Below are positions 1-6,234 of a DNA stretch of 10,573 nucleotides, one piece after another. Location of the stretch: assembly GCF_039812505.1 (NCBI RefSeq), contig NZ_JBDIAQ010000125.1, positions 1 to 10,573 on the forward strand, written 5' to 3'. The position numbers and the translations under genes were made by a program. This DNA is from Intrasporangium_A sp039812505. Lineage in GTDB: Bacteria > Actinomycetota > Actinomycetes > Actinomycetales > Dermatophilaceae. The notes beneath the pieces were generated by a model that saw nothing but the letters and a program-made list of their open reading frames with translations, was not told the DNA's origin and did not search any database. Within the stretch, counting starts at the first letter, position 1, and each line of letters starts with the position of its first letter.

Positions 1-1370
1 TCGAGGATCGCCAGGCCCTCGCGCACCTCGTCGGCGCTCGTCGTGCACGGGGGCACGACGTGGGTCCGGTTGAAGTGGACGAACGGCCAGAGGCCCCGCT
101 CCTTGCACGCCGCGGCGAACTCCGCCATCGGCCTGGCGTCGGCGCCCGTCGCGTTGAACGGCACGAGCGGCTCGCGAGTCTCGCGACTGCGCACCAGCTC
201 GACCGCCCAGAACACGCCGAGGCCACGGACCTCGCCCACCGACGGGTGGCGCTCGGCGAGAGTCCGCAGACCGGGGCCGATGACGTCCTCGCCGAGGGCG
301 CGGGCGTGCTCGACGACCTTCTCGTCGCGCATCACGTTGATCGAGGCGACCGCGGAGGCGCAGGCGAGCGGGTGGCCGGAGTAGGTCAGCCCGCCCGGGT
401 AGACGCGCTCGGCGAAGGTCGCCGCGATGGCGTCGGAGATCAGTACCCCGCCCAGCGGCACGTAGCCGGAGTTGACCCCCTTGGCGAAGGTGATCAGGTC
501 GGGCTCGACACCCCAGTGGTCGATCGCGAACCACTCGCCGCACCGGGCGAACCCGGCCATGACCTCGTCGGCGATCAGCACGATGCCGTGTTCGTCGCAG
601 ATCTGCCGGACCCCGGCCAGGTAGCCGTCCGGCGGGACCAGGATGCCGTTGGTGCCGACGACCGTCTCGAGGATGACCGCGGCGACGGTCTGCGGGCCCT
701 CGACCATGATCGTCTCGCGCAGGTGCTGCAACGCCCGGTCGCACTCCTGCGCCGCGTCCGCGGAGTGGAAGGCCGACCGGTAGGGGTAGGGGCCCCAGTA
801 GTGCACCACCCCCGGTTGGCCGGGCTCCGAGGCCCACCGGCGCGGGTCGCCGGTGAGGGCGATCGCGCCCGCGGTGGCGCCGTGGTAGCTGCGGTAGGCG
901 GCCAGCACCTTCGGCCGGCCGGTGTGCAGCCGGGCCATCCGGACGGCGTTCTCGTTGGCCTCGGCGCCGCCGTTGGTGAAGAAGACCTTGTTCAGGCCCT
1001 GGGGGGCGACCTCGGCGATGAGCCGGGCGGCCTCCGAGCGGGCGTCGTTGGCGTAGCCCGGCGCGATCGTGACGAGCTTGTCGGCCTGCTCCTTGATGGC
1101 GGCCACGATGGCCGGGTGCTGGTAGCCGATGTTGACGTTGACCAGCTGTGAGGAGAAGTCGAGGTACCGCTTGCCGGAGTAGTCCCAGAAGTGGCTCCCC
1201 TCGGCGCCCGCGATGGGCAGGGGGTCGATGAGGGCCTGTGCCGACCAGGAGTGGAAGACGTGGGCCCGGTCGAGCGCGCGCACCCCGGCCTCGTCGAGGG
1301 TGGGCAGCAGGCTGGTGGTCGTGTCGGTCATGTTCGTGTCTGTCATGGTTGCCTCGGTCATGGTGGTCAT
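1..1370 (-). CDS. Class III (omega) aminotransferase, PLP-dependent; C-terminus cut by window edge
   Basis: The reading frame stays open through the left edge, giving 456 complete codons, so only the last 15-20 residues are probably missing. It should transfer the amino group of an omega-amino acid or amine to pyruvate or another keto acid, in the cytoplasm. Class III hallmarks are visible: the IADEVMAGF stretch with the PLP-pyridine Asp at about residue 268, and FAKGVNSGY with the Schiff-base Lys at about 297. A FFTNGGAEANE phosphate-cup segment and an SYHGATAGA segment lie upstream. The N-terminal FWDYSGKRYLDFSSQLVNVNIGYQHP segment is usual for the taurine/beta-alanine:pyruvate group. The first ATG overlaps the mmsA stop as ATGA, which implies translational coupling with the upstream dehydrogenase. 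Four in-frame ATGs (1370, 1361, 1346, 1331) make the start uncertain, and only 1346 has a GAGG Shine-Dalgarno at good spacing. The adjacent mmsA favours beta-alanine or 3-aminoisobutyrate as substrate, by inference. GABA or taurine remain possible. Confidence 0.9.
   Translation of the reverse strand, partial: MTTMTEATMTDTNMTDTTTSLLPTLDEAGVRALDRAHVFHSWSAQALIDPLPIAGAEGSHFWDYSGKRYLDFSSQLVNVNIGYQHPAIVAAIKEQADKLVTIAPGYANDARSEAARLIAEVAPQGLNKVFFTNGGAEANENAVRMARLHTGRPKVLAAYRSYHGATAGAIALTGDPRRWASEPGQPGVVHYWGPYPYRSAFHSADAAQECDRALQHLRETIMVEGPQTVAAVILETVVGTNGILVPPDGYLAGVRQICDEHGIVLIADEVMAGFARCGEWFAIDHWGVEPDLITFAKGVNSGYVPLGGVLISDAIAATFAERVYPGGLTYSGHPLACASAVASINVMRDEKVVEHARALGEDVIGPGLRTLAERHPSVGEVRGLGVFWAVELVRSRETREPLVPFNATGADARPMAEFAAACKERGLWPFVHFNRTHVVPPCTTSADEVREGLAIL
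1317..1361 (-). repeat. Three tandem 15-bp units, each starting with ATG, at the aminotransferase N-terminus
   Basis: Read on the minus strand, the units are ATGACCGAGGCAACC, ATGACAGACACGAAC and ATGACCGACACGACC. They encode MTEAT, MTDTN and MTDTT. Each unit offers an in-frame start codon, and the first contains GAGG five bases before the second unit's ATG. The array lies directly after the ATGA overlap with mmsA, so the polypeptide could begin at any of four methionines. It looks like a small in-frame duplication of the start region. Confidence 0.75.
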
Positions 1371-2857
1371 CGGGTGGTCGGGAAGCCGAGGTCGATGGAC
1401 GACGTGGCCGGGTCGGGCCAGCGCGACGTGACGACCTTGCCGCGGGTGTAGAAGTTGATGCCCTCCGGACCGTACATGTGCGTGTCGCCGAAGAGCGAGG
1501 CCTTCCAGCCGCCGAAGGAGTAGTACGCGACCGGGACCGGGATCGGCACGTTGATGCCGACCATGCCGACCTCGACGTCGAACTGGAAGGCGCGGGCGGC
1601 GCCGCCGTCGCGGGTGAAGATCGCGGTCCCGTTGGCGAACTGGTTGCGGTTGATCAGCTCGACCGCCTGCGCGTAGGTGTCGACCCGGACGACGCCGAGG
1701 ACCGGGCCGAAGATCTCGTCGCGGTAGCAGGTCATCTCGGGCGTGACCCGGTCGAGCAGCGTGGCGCCGAGGAAGAAGCCGTCCTTCGGGACGTCGGCGG
1801 CCCGGCCGTCGACGACGACGCTCGCGCCGGCCTGCTCGCCGGCGTCGATGTAGGAGGCGACCTTGTCGCGGTGCTCGCGGGTGATCAGCGGGCCCATGTC
1901 GGTGTCGGCCTTGCTGCCGTCGCCGACGACGAGCTTGGGCAGGCGGGTGGCGATGGCGTCCACGAGCGGCTGGGCGACGTCGCCGACCGCGACGGCCACC
2001 GACAGCGCCATACAGCGCTCACCGGCGGCGCCGTAGGCGGCCGAGACGAGGGCGTCGGCGGCGACGTCGAGGTCGGCGTCCGGCAGCACGACGGCGTGGT
2101 TCTTGGCCCCGCCGAGCGCCTGGACCCGCTTGCCCTGGGCCGTGCCGGTCTCGTAGATCGAGCGGGCGATCGGGGTCGAGCCGACGAAGCTGACCGCCGC
2201 GACGTCGGGGTGGTGCAGCAGCGCGTCGACCGCCTCCTTGTCGCCCTGCAGCACGGTGAACACGCCGTCGGGCAGGCCGGCCCGGCGCCACAGGTCGGCC
2301 AGGAACAGGGCGGCGGACGGGTCCTTCTCGCTGGGCTTGAGGACGAACGCGTTGCCGCAGGCGATCGCGTTGGCGCACATCCACATCGGGACCATGACGG
2401 GGAAGTTGAACGGCGTGATGCCGGCCACGACGCCGAGCGGCTGGCGGATGCTGTAGACGTCGACGTCGGTGGAGGCCTGCTCGGAGAAGCCGCCCTTGAG
2501 CAGCTGCGGCACGCCGGCGGCGAACTCGACGTTCTCGAGGCCGCGGGCGATCTCACCGAGCGCGTCGGCGTGCACCTTGCCGTGCTCGGCGGTCACGATC
2601 GTGGCCAGCTCGTCGGCGTGGTCGGACAGCAGCCGGCGCATCTCGAACAGCACGTGGGCCCGGCGCGAGAGCGAGGAGCGGCGCCACTCGTGGGCGGCCT
2701 CGACGGCGCCGGCCACCGCAGCGTCGACCTCGGCGGTCGAAGCGAGGTCGACGCGGCCGGTCTCGGTGCCGGTCGCCGGGTTGAAGACGGGTGAGGTACG
2801 GCCGGACGTGCCCGGGGTGGGGGCGCCGGCGATCCAGTGCGAGATACGAGTGCTCAT
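1367..2857 (-). CDS. mmsA: CoA-acylating methylmalonate/malonate-semialdehyde dehydrogenase
   Basis: This 496-residue protein has the full usual length of the family. It oxidises malonate semialdehyde or methylmalonate semialdehyde with NAD+ and CoA, giving acetyl-CoA or propionyl-CoA plus CO2, in the cytoplasm. The nucleophile is Cys282 in GERCMALSVAV, the signature of the MmsA/IolA group. Asn151 in TPFNFPVMVP is the oxyanion residue. The general-base Glu of ordinary aldehyde dehydrogenases (ELGGK) is replaced here by ALGGAKNH at 247-254, as in other CoA-dependent members. EIFGPVLGVV and the C-terminal FGDTHMYGPEGINFYTRGKVVTSRW are also typical. The gene leads a two-gene operon with the aminotransferase, overlapping it by 4 bp, and is divergent from a MocR regulator. 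No Shine-Dalgarno precedes the ATG. A TTGTAT / 17 bp / TAGATT promoter ends six bases before it, so the mRNA may be leaderless. The family is secure. The in vivo substrate (beta-alanine, valine or myo-inositol route) is inferred from the neighbour. Confidence 0.95.
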   Translation of the reverse strand: MSTRISHWIAGAPTPGTSGRTSPVFNPATGTETGRVDLASTAEVDAAVAGAVEAAHEWRRSSLSRRAHVLFEMRRLLSDHADELATIVTAEHGKVHADALGEIARGLENVEFAAGVPQLLKGGFSEQASTDVDVYSIRQPLGVVAGITPFNFPVMVPMWMCANAIACGNAFVLKPSEKDPSAALFLADLWRRAGLPDGVFTVLQGDKEAVDALLHHPDVAAVSFVGSTPIARSIYETGTAQGKRVQALGGAKNHAVVLPDADLDVAADALVSAAYGAAGERCMALSVAVAVGDVAQPLVDAIATRLPKLVVGDGSKADTDMGPLITREHRDKVASYIDAGEQAGASVVVDGRAADVPKDGFFLGATLLDRVTPEMTCYRDEIFGPVLGVVRVDTYAQAVELINRNQFANGTAIFTRDGGAARAFQFDVEVGMVGINVPIPVPVAYYSFGGWKASLFGDTHMYGPEGINFYTRGKVVTSRWPDPATSSIDLGFPTTR

Positions 2858-2905
2858 GCCCGAAATCTATATAACAAGCGACCGCAATACAATATAGTGA
2901 TTGTC
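2858..2905. promoter_or_regulatory. Overlapping divergent promoters of mmsA and the MocR regulator
   Basis: This 48-bp gap is AT-rich in an otherwise GC-rich window. On the plus strand, TATAGT (2893-2898) is followed by exactly seven bases and then the regulator ATG at 2906, the layout of a leaderless actinobacterial promoter. On the minus strand, TTGTAT (2892-2887), 17 bases, TAGATT (2869-2864) and six bases lead to the mmsA ATG. The two promoters cover the same DNA, so RNA polymerase or a regulator bound for one direction should affect the other. Promoter boxes were assigned by eye. Confidence 0.55.
2867..2897. promoter_or_regulatory. Imperfect 31-bp palindrome, candidate MocR operator
   Basis: CTATAT at 2867-2872 is mirrored by ATATAG at 2892-2897. 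Between them, GCGACCGC at 2878-2885 forms a GCG-AC-CGC inverted repeat whose centre lies within half a base of the outer pair's centre. The site covers both candidate core promoters, a good position for an autoregulating MocR-type protein. MocR operators are often direct repeats instead. The related ATAACAA (2871-2877) and ATACAATA (2887-2894) segments could serve that way. Confidence 0.4.
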
Positions 2906-4375
2906 ATGTCACAAAGTGCAGGGTCACAGGGTGTCGGGTCACAGGGTGTCGGGTCGCAGAGCGTGGTGTCACAGGGTGCAGGGTCACAAGATCCGGTGTC
3001 TCAGACTGCCGGTGCGCGGATGACGCTGCGCGAGGTCGTCTCCGAGATCGAGCAGCGGATGGCCGAGCCCACCGCGAAGGGGCTGGCCCTGGCGGTCAGC
3101 CGAGCCGTCCGGGAGCAGGTGCTGCGCTCCGGGGACCGGCTGCCGCCGATCCGTGACGTGGCGCGGGAGCTGACGCTGTCTCCCACGACGGTCAGCTCGG
3201 CCTGGGGTCTGCTGACCCGGGCCGGCACGCTGCGCACGGAGGGGCGGCGTGGCACGGTCGTGGCCGGTGCGTCCACCCCGCGCGACGGGCGCTACCAGCG
3301 CGCCCTCGAGCACCAGACCGAGCTCACCCTCGACCTGTCCACCGGCGTGCCCGACGAGGCGCTGCTTCCCGGGCTGGCCCGAGCCCTGGCCGCGGTGACC
3401 ACCGCCGGGACACCGCGCAGCTACCTGGACGACCCCGTGCTGCCCGAGCTGGCCGAGGTGCTCGTCGGGTCGTGGCCGTACCCGCCACCCGCCATCGCCG
3501 TCGTCGACGGGGCGATGGACGCGCTGGACCTCGTCATCCGCGTGGGCCTGCGCTTCGGCGATCGGGTCGTGGTCGAGCATCCCGCGTTCCCGCCGCTGCT
3601 CGACCTGCTGGAGGCCGCCGGCGTGGAGGTGGTCGGGGTCCCCCTCGACGAGGGGGGGATGGTGCCGGATGCCCTGGCCGAAGCCCTGGGCGGTGGCCCG
3701 CAGGCGGTGTTCCTGCAGCCGCGCGCGCAGAACCCGACCGGGGTGAGTATGACGCCGGGCCGCGCCCGGGCGCTCGCCGCGCTCATCGGCGCGAGCGAGG
3801 CCGTCGTGGTCGAGGACGACTCGACTTACGGGATCGCCGGCACCGCCGACGTGAGCCTGGGCACGACCCTGCCGGGGCGGACCGTGCACGTGCGCAGCTT
3901 CTCCAAGTCCTACGGTCCGGACCTGCGGCTGGCGGCCCTCAGCGGCCCGGAGGACCTCGTCGGCGAGGTGCGGCGGCTGCGCCAGCTCGGCCAGGGCTGG
4001 AGCAGCCGGCTGCTGCAGCGCGTGCTGCACCACCTGCTCACCGACGACGAGAGCCGGGCCGAGGTGGCTGCGGCGCGAGCCGAGTACGCCCGGCGCCGTC
4101 GCGCCTTCGTCGCGGCGCTGACCGCCCGGCGGGTGCCCGTCGGCGGGACGGACGGCATCAACGTCTGGGTGCCCGTGGCCGACCAGGCCGCCGCGCTGGT
4201 GCGCCTGGCCTCGCGCGGCATCGGCGTCGCCCCCGGTGGCCCGTTCGCCGTGCTGCCGGAGGAGACCGACCACGTCAGGGTCACGGTCGGGCTGCTCGAG
4301 CACGATCTCGAGCAGGTCGCCGACGAGATCGCCGGGGCGGCGCTGGCCGGCGGCTGGGGAGCCCGCGGGCGGTGA
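2906..4375 (+). CDS. MocR/GabR-family regulator: GntR winged helix fused to an aminotransferase-like PLP domain
   Basis: From the ATG at 2906 the product is 489 residues, a normal MocR length with a slightly long N-terminus. Residues 2-36 are a run of S-Q-x-x-G-type pentapeptides. Residues of about 50-125 form a GntR-type winged helix with the recognition segment LPPIRDVARELTLSPTTVSSAW. Residues of about 150-480 form a fold-type I aminotransferase-like domain. This carries QPRAQNPTG, VEDDSTYG and SFSKSYGPDLRLA, whose Lys334 should hold PLP as an internal aldimine. Known family members (GabR, TauR, PdxR) bind an amine or PLP and control adjacent genes. This one is divergent from the aminotransferase operon, so it probably responds to that operon's substrate and also represses itself. 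The start at 2906 is chosen because TATAGT lies seven bases upstream. An earlier in-frame ATG (2837) lies inside mmsA, and a later one (3020) would remove the repeats. Confidence 0.9.
   Translation: MSQSAGSQGVGSQGVGSQSVVSQGAGSQDPVSQTAGARMTLREVVSEIEQRMAEPTAKGLALAVSRAVREQVLRSGDRLPPIRDVARELTLSPTTVSSAWGLLTRAGTLRTEGRRGTVVAGASTPRDGRYQRALEHQTELTLDLSTGVPDEALLPGLARALAAVTTAGTPRSYLDDPVLPELAEVLVGSWPYPPPAIAVVDGAMDALDLVIRVGLRFGDRVVVEHPAFPPLLDLLEAAGVEVVGVPLDEGGMVPDALAEALGGGPQAVFLQPRAQNPTGVSMTPGRARALAALIGASEAVVVEDDSTYGIAGTADVSLGTTLPGRTVHVRSFSKSYGPDLRLAALSGPEDLVGEVRRLRQLGQGWSSRLLQRVLHHLLTDDESRAEVAAARAEYARRRRAFVAALTARRVPVGGTDGINVWVPVADQAAALVRLASRGIGVAPGGPFAVLPEETDHVRVTVGLLEHDLEQVADEIAGAALAGGWGARGR
2909..3013 (+). 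repeat. Seven tandem 15-bp units encoding S-Q-x-x-G-like pentapeptides
   Basis: Starting right after the ATG of the MocR gene, seven contiguous 15-bp units follow the pattern TCACAGGGTGTCGGG. Units 2 and 3 are identical and the others differ at a few positions. They encode SQSAG, SQGVG, SQGVG, SQSVV, SQGAG, SQDPV and SQTAG. Every unit is a multiple of three, so gain or loss of copies would keep the frame. The encoded segment is polar, lacks predicted structure and precedes the DNA-binding domain. It is not part of the conserved MocR fold. Confidence 0.85.
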
Positions 4376-4385
4376 CGCGCCTACC

Positions 4386-4450
4386 CGACCGGGGCCTGGT
4401 ACCCACTCGACGGTCCCCCTCCACGTCGAGTGGGCACCGGGCCCCGGTCG
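4386..4450. terminator. Strong symmetric hairpin, bidirectional terminator between convergent genes
   Basis: Two 26-base arms (4386-4411 and 4425-4450) flank a 13-base loop. The outer 11 bases (CGACCGGGGCC / GGCCCCGGTCG) and the inner 10 (CCCACTCGAC / GTCGAGTGGG) pair perfectly. In the transcript of the plus strand there is one U-G wobble and one A-C mismatch between them. The hairpin starts 11 bases after the MocR gene stop and ends 7 bases before the stop of the convergent synthetase gene. It has no T-tract on either side, as is common for actinobacterial terminators. Confidence 0.85.
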
Positions 4451-4456
4451 AGCGGG

Positions 4457-6091
4457 TCAGCTCGTGCTGCGGGCGCGGGCCTGCTCGCGCAGGATGAACC
4501 GCTGGATCTTGCCGGACGGCGTCTTGGGCAGCGTGTCCACGAAGTGGATCGTGCGCGGGTAGGCGTGCGCGGCGAACTGGGTCTTGACGCGCTGCTGCAG
4601 CTCGGTGACCAGCTCCGGCGTCCCCTCGTACCCGGGTCGCAGGACGACGTGCGCCTCCAGCACCTCGCCGCGCAGCTCGTCGGGGGCCGCGACCGCGGCC
4701 GCCTCGGCCACGGCGTCATGGGTGACCAGCACGCTCTCGACGTCGAAGGGACTGATCCGGTAGCCCGCCATGATGATGACGTCGTCGTCCCGGGAGGAGA
4801 AGAAGATCCGGCCCTGCTCGTCCTGTGCCGCCGCGTCGCCGGTGAGGTACCACCGACCGTCCGGGGTGAAGCGCTCGGCCGTCTTCTCCGGCGCGTTCAG
4901 GTAGCCGGAATACCACATGAGCGGGCTCGCGGTCGTGTCGATCGCCAGGCGCCCGACGGTCCCGGCGGGGGCAGGCTCGTCCTGCTCCTCGAGCAGGACG
5001 CCGAGCGCCCAGCCGGGCAGGGCGCGACCCATCGAGCCGACCGGCACCTCCTCGCGCAGCTCGTCGCGCCACGCGTTGGCGGCGACCATCCCGTGCTCGG
5101 TCTGGCCGTACTGGTCGCGCACCGCCACGCCGAGGGCATCGGTCGACCACGACACGACCTCCGGGGTGAGCGGCTCGCCGGCCGACGAGGCACGACGCAG
5201 CGGGTGGGAGCGTCCGGCGGAGGCGGCGTCGGCCCGCAGCGCCCGGTAGATCGTCGGCGCGCCGGCGAAGTTGGTCACCCCGAGCTCGTCCAGCACGCGC
5301 CAGGTCAGCTCCGGGCTGAAGCCCGAGTGCAGCAGGAGGCTGGTGCGGGCCAGGGCCAGCGGGGCCAGGACCGCGTAGTAGAGGCCGTAGGCCCAGCCGG
5401 GGTCGGCGGCGTTCCAGAAGATGTCCTCCTCGCGGACGTCCAGGGCGTCGATCAGGTAGCGGGTCAGCGCCGCGAGGGAGCGGATCGGCACCGGCACGCC
5501 CTTGGGCGCGCCCGTGGTGCCGCTCGTGAAGAGCACGACGAGCGGGGCGTCGGGGCCCAGGCGGGCCGCGTCGACCGCGGGTCGGTCGGCGGCGTCGGCG
5601 ACGAGGTCCGCGTAGCGGGACCAGCCGGCGCGCTCCGGCCGGTCCCCGCCGACCTGCACGACCTGGAGCTGCCCGGTGCCCTCCTCCGACAGCTTGCCGA
5701 CCTGGTTCGCGTCGGCGACCACGACCCGGGCGCCGCTGCCGTTCAGGCGCATCGCGATGGCGGGTGCGGCGAAGGCGGTGAACAGCGGCACGTGCACCGC
5801 ACCGAGGCGCCAGATGCCCAGCAGGATCTCCGGCAGGTCGAGGGACTTGCCCATCAGCACGCCGACCGCGTCGCCGGCTCCCACCCCCAGCCCGGCGAGG
5901 GCCGCCGCGGCCCGCTCCGACCGACGGCGCAGCTCGCCGAAGGTCAGGTCGGTGACCGAGAGGTCCGGGTCGACGACGCGGAAGGCGACGGCCGCCTCCG
6001 GGTGCCGGTCGCAGAGCAGCTCGGCGGCGCAGGCGTCGGGCTGGCCGTACTCGGCGAGGGAACGGGCGACCTCATCGGTGGACTGGGTCAT
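4457..6091 (-). CDS. AMP-forming acyl-CoA synthetase (ACSM/acetyl-CoA synthetase-like)
   Basis: This 544-residue member of the ANL superfamily should activate a carboxylate to an acyl-AMP and then to an acyl-CoA thioester, in the cytoplasm. Core motifs occur in order: the P-loop VVLFTSGTTGAPKG (185-198), AADPGWAYG (228-236), DQYGQTEHG (326-334), WYLTGD (414-419) with the ribose-binding Asp, the hinge-region SSRDDDVIIMAGYRISPFDVES (432-453), and the C-terminal PSGKIQRF with adenylation Lys528. Nothing appears truncated. The DPGWAYG and GYRISPFDVES segments resemble short- and medium-chain acyl-CoA synthetases more than long-chain ones, but the substrate cannot be read from sequence. The start at 6091 is supported by AAGGA/AGGAAGGA about ten bases upstream. 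The same frame runs open to 6220, but that part is non-coding in character. The gene converges with the MocR gene and is divergent from a GAF-LuxR regulator that probably controls it. Acetate, propionate or 3-hydroxypropionate would fit the neighbouring catabolic operon, by inference only. Confidence 0.9.
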   Translation of the reverse strand: MTQSTDEVARSLAEYGQPDACAAELLCDRHPEAAVAFRVVDPDLSVTDLTFGELRRRSERAAAALAGLGVGAGDAVGVLMGKSLDLPEILLGIWRLGAVHVPLFTAFAAPAIAMRLNGSGARVVVADANQVGKLSEEGTGQLQVVQVGGDRPERAGWSRYADLVADAADRPAVDAARLGPDAPLVVLFTSGTTGAPKGVPVPIRSLAALTRYLIDALDVREEDIFWNAADPGWAYGLYYAVLAPLALARTSLLLHSGFSPELTWRVLDELGVTNFAGAPTIYRALRADAASAGRSHPLRRASSAGEPLTPEVVSWSTDALGVAVRDQYGQTEHGMVAANAWRDELREEVPVGSMGRALPGWALGVLLEEQDEPAPAGTVGRLAIDTTASPLMWYSGYLNAPEKTAERFTPDGRWYLTGDAAAQDEQGRIFFSSRDDDVIIMAGYRISPFDVESVLVTHDAVAEAAAVAAPDELRGEVLEAHVVLRPGYEGTPELVTELQQRVKTQFAAHAYPRTIHFVDTLPKTPSGKIQRFILREQARARSTS

Positions 6092-6143
6092 GGGCGGGGT
6101 TTCCTTCCTGGGCGCGGTGCCGGCTTGCCGACGTTGCCTAGAA

Positions 6144-6172
6144 GTATGCGGTGTGCCCCCCGTGACGCATAC
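6144..6172. promoter_or_regulatory. Spaced palindrome GTATGCG-N15-CGCATAC, candidate operator
   Basis: GTATGCG (6144-6150) and CGCATAC (6166-6172) form perfect 7-bp inverted arms with a 15-bp spacer. Arm centres are about 22 bp apart, two helical turns, which suits a dimeric regulator contacting one DNA face. It lies in the 143-bp divergent gap between the synthetase (start 6091) and the LuxR gene (start 6235). The left arm overlaps a possible minus-strand -10 (CATACT, 6148-6143) of the synthetase. The binding protein is not known; the adjacent LuxR product is the simplest candidate. Confidence 0.5.
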
Positions 6173-6186
6173 CTCCCTTCGGAGGT
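6171..6186. other. Small perfect inverted repeat ACCTCC-CTTC-GGAGGT
   Basis: This 6-bp stem with a 4-base loop adjoins the right arm of the larger spaced palindrome. It may be an extra binding element or a small RNA hairpin if transcription starts upstream of it. It lies upstream of both predicted transcription starts, so a role in mRNA is doubtful. Confidence 0.25.
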
Positions 6187-6221
6187 GGTCGGCGCCACAG
6201 ACGGCAGCGCGGCCGGGCACC

Positions 6222-6234
6222 TAACGTGGTTGTC
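6222..6234 (+). promoter_or_regulatory. Leaderless -10 element of the GAF-LuxR gene
   Basis: TAACGT at 6222-6227 fits the actinobacterial TANNNT -10 pattern and is followed by seven bases and then GTG at 6235. This is the same spacing as at the MocR gene. It supports a leaderless transcript and selects GTG 6235 over GTG 6226, which would lie across the -10. No convincing -35 is seen, so an activator may be needed. Confidence 0.5.

Noticed and set aside
60..1151. Long plus-strand open frame (363 codons) opposite the aminotransferase
   Set aside because: Its translation is Arg/Gly/Asp/Val-rich with no recognisable motif, and the minus strand carries a clear conserved enzyme. It is an antisense shadow typical of high-GC DNA.
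1238..2794. 518-codon plus-strand frame opposite mmsA
   Set aside because: Low-complexity composition and full overlap with a strongly conserved dehydrogenase mark it as a codon-bias artefact.
2837..2905. Upstream start of the MocR gene at ATG 2837
   Set aside because: It would overlap the mmsA coding start and place the promoter region inside the gene. TATAGT seven bases before ATG 2906 fits a leaderless start better.
2909..3013. Tandem 15-bp units considered as a CRISPR-like or iteron array
   Set aside because: There are no spacers. The units are contiguous, keep the reading frame and start at the second codon of a real gene, so they are a coding repeat.
2984..4303. 439-codon minus-strand frame opposite the MocR gene
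   Set aside because: No domain is recognisable and it overlaps a well-supported gene in the opposite direction. The His/Gly/Gln/Arg-rich composition is that of a shadow frame.
6092..6220. N-terminal extension of the acyl-CoA synthetase frame up to 6220
   Set aside because: The extension lacks family similarity and crosses the spaced palindrome. ATG 6091 has a purine-rich ribosome binding site and leads straight into the expected N-terminus.
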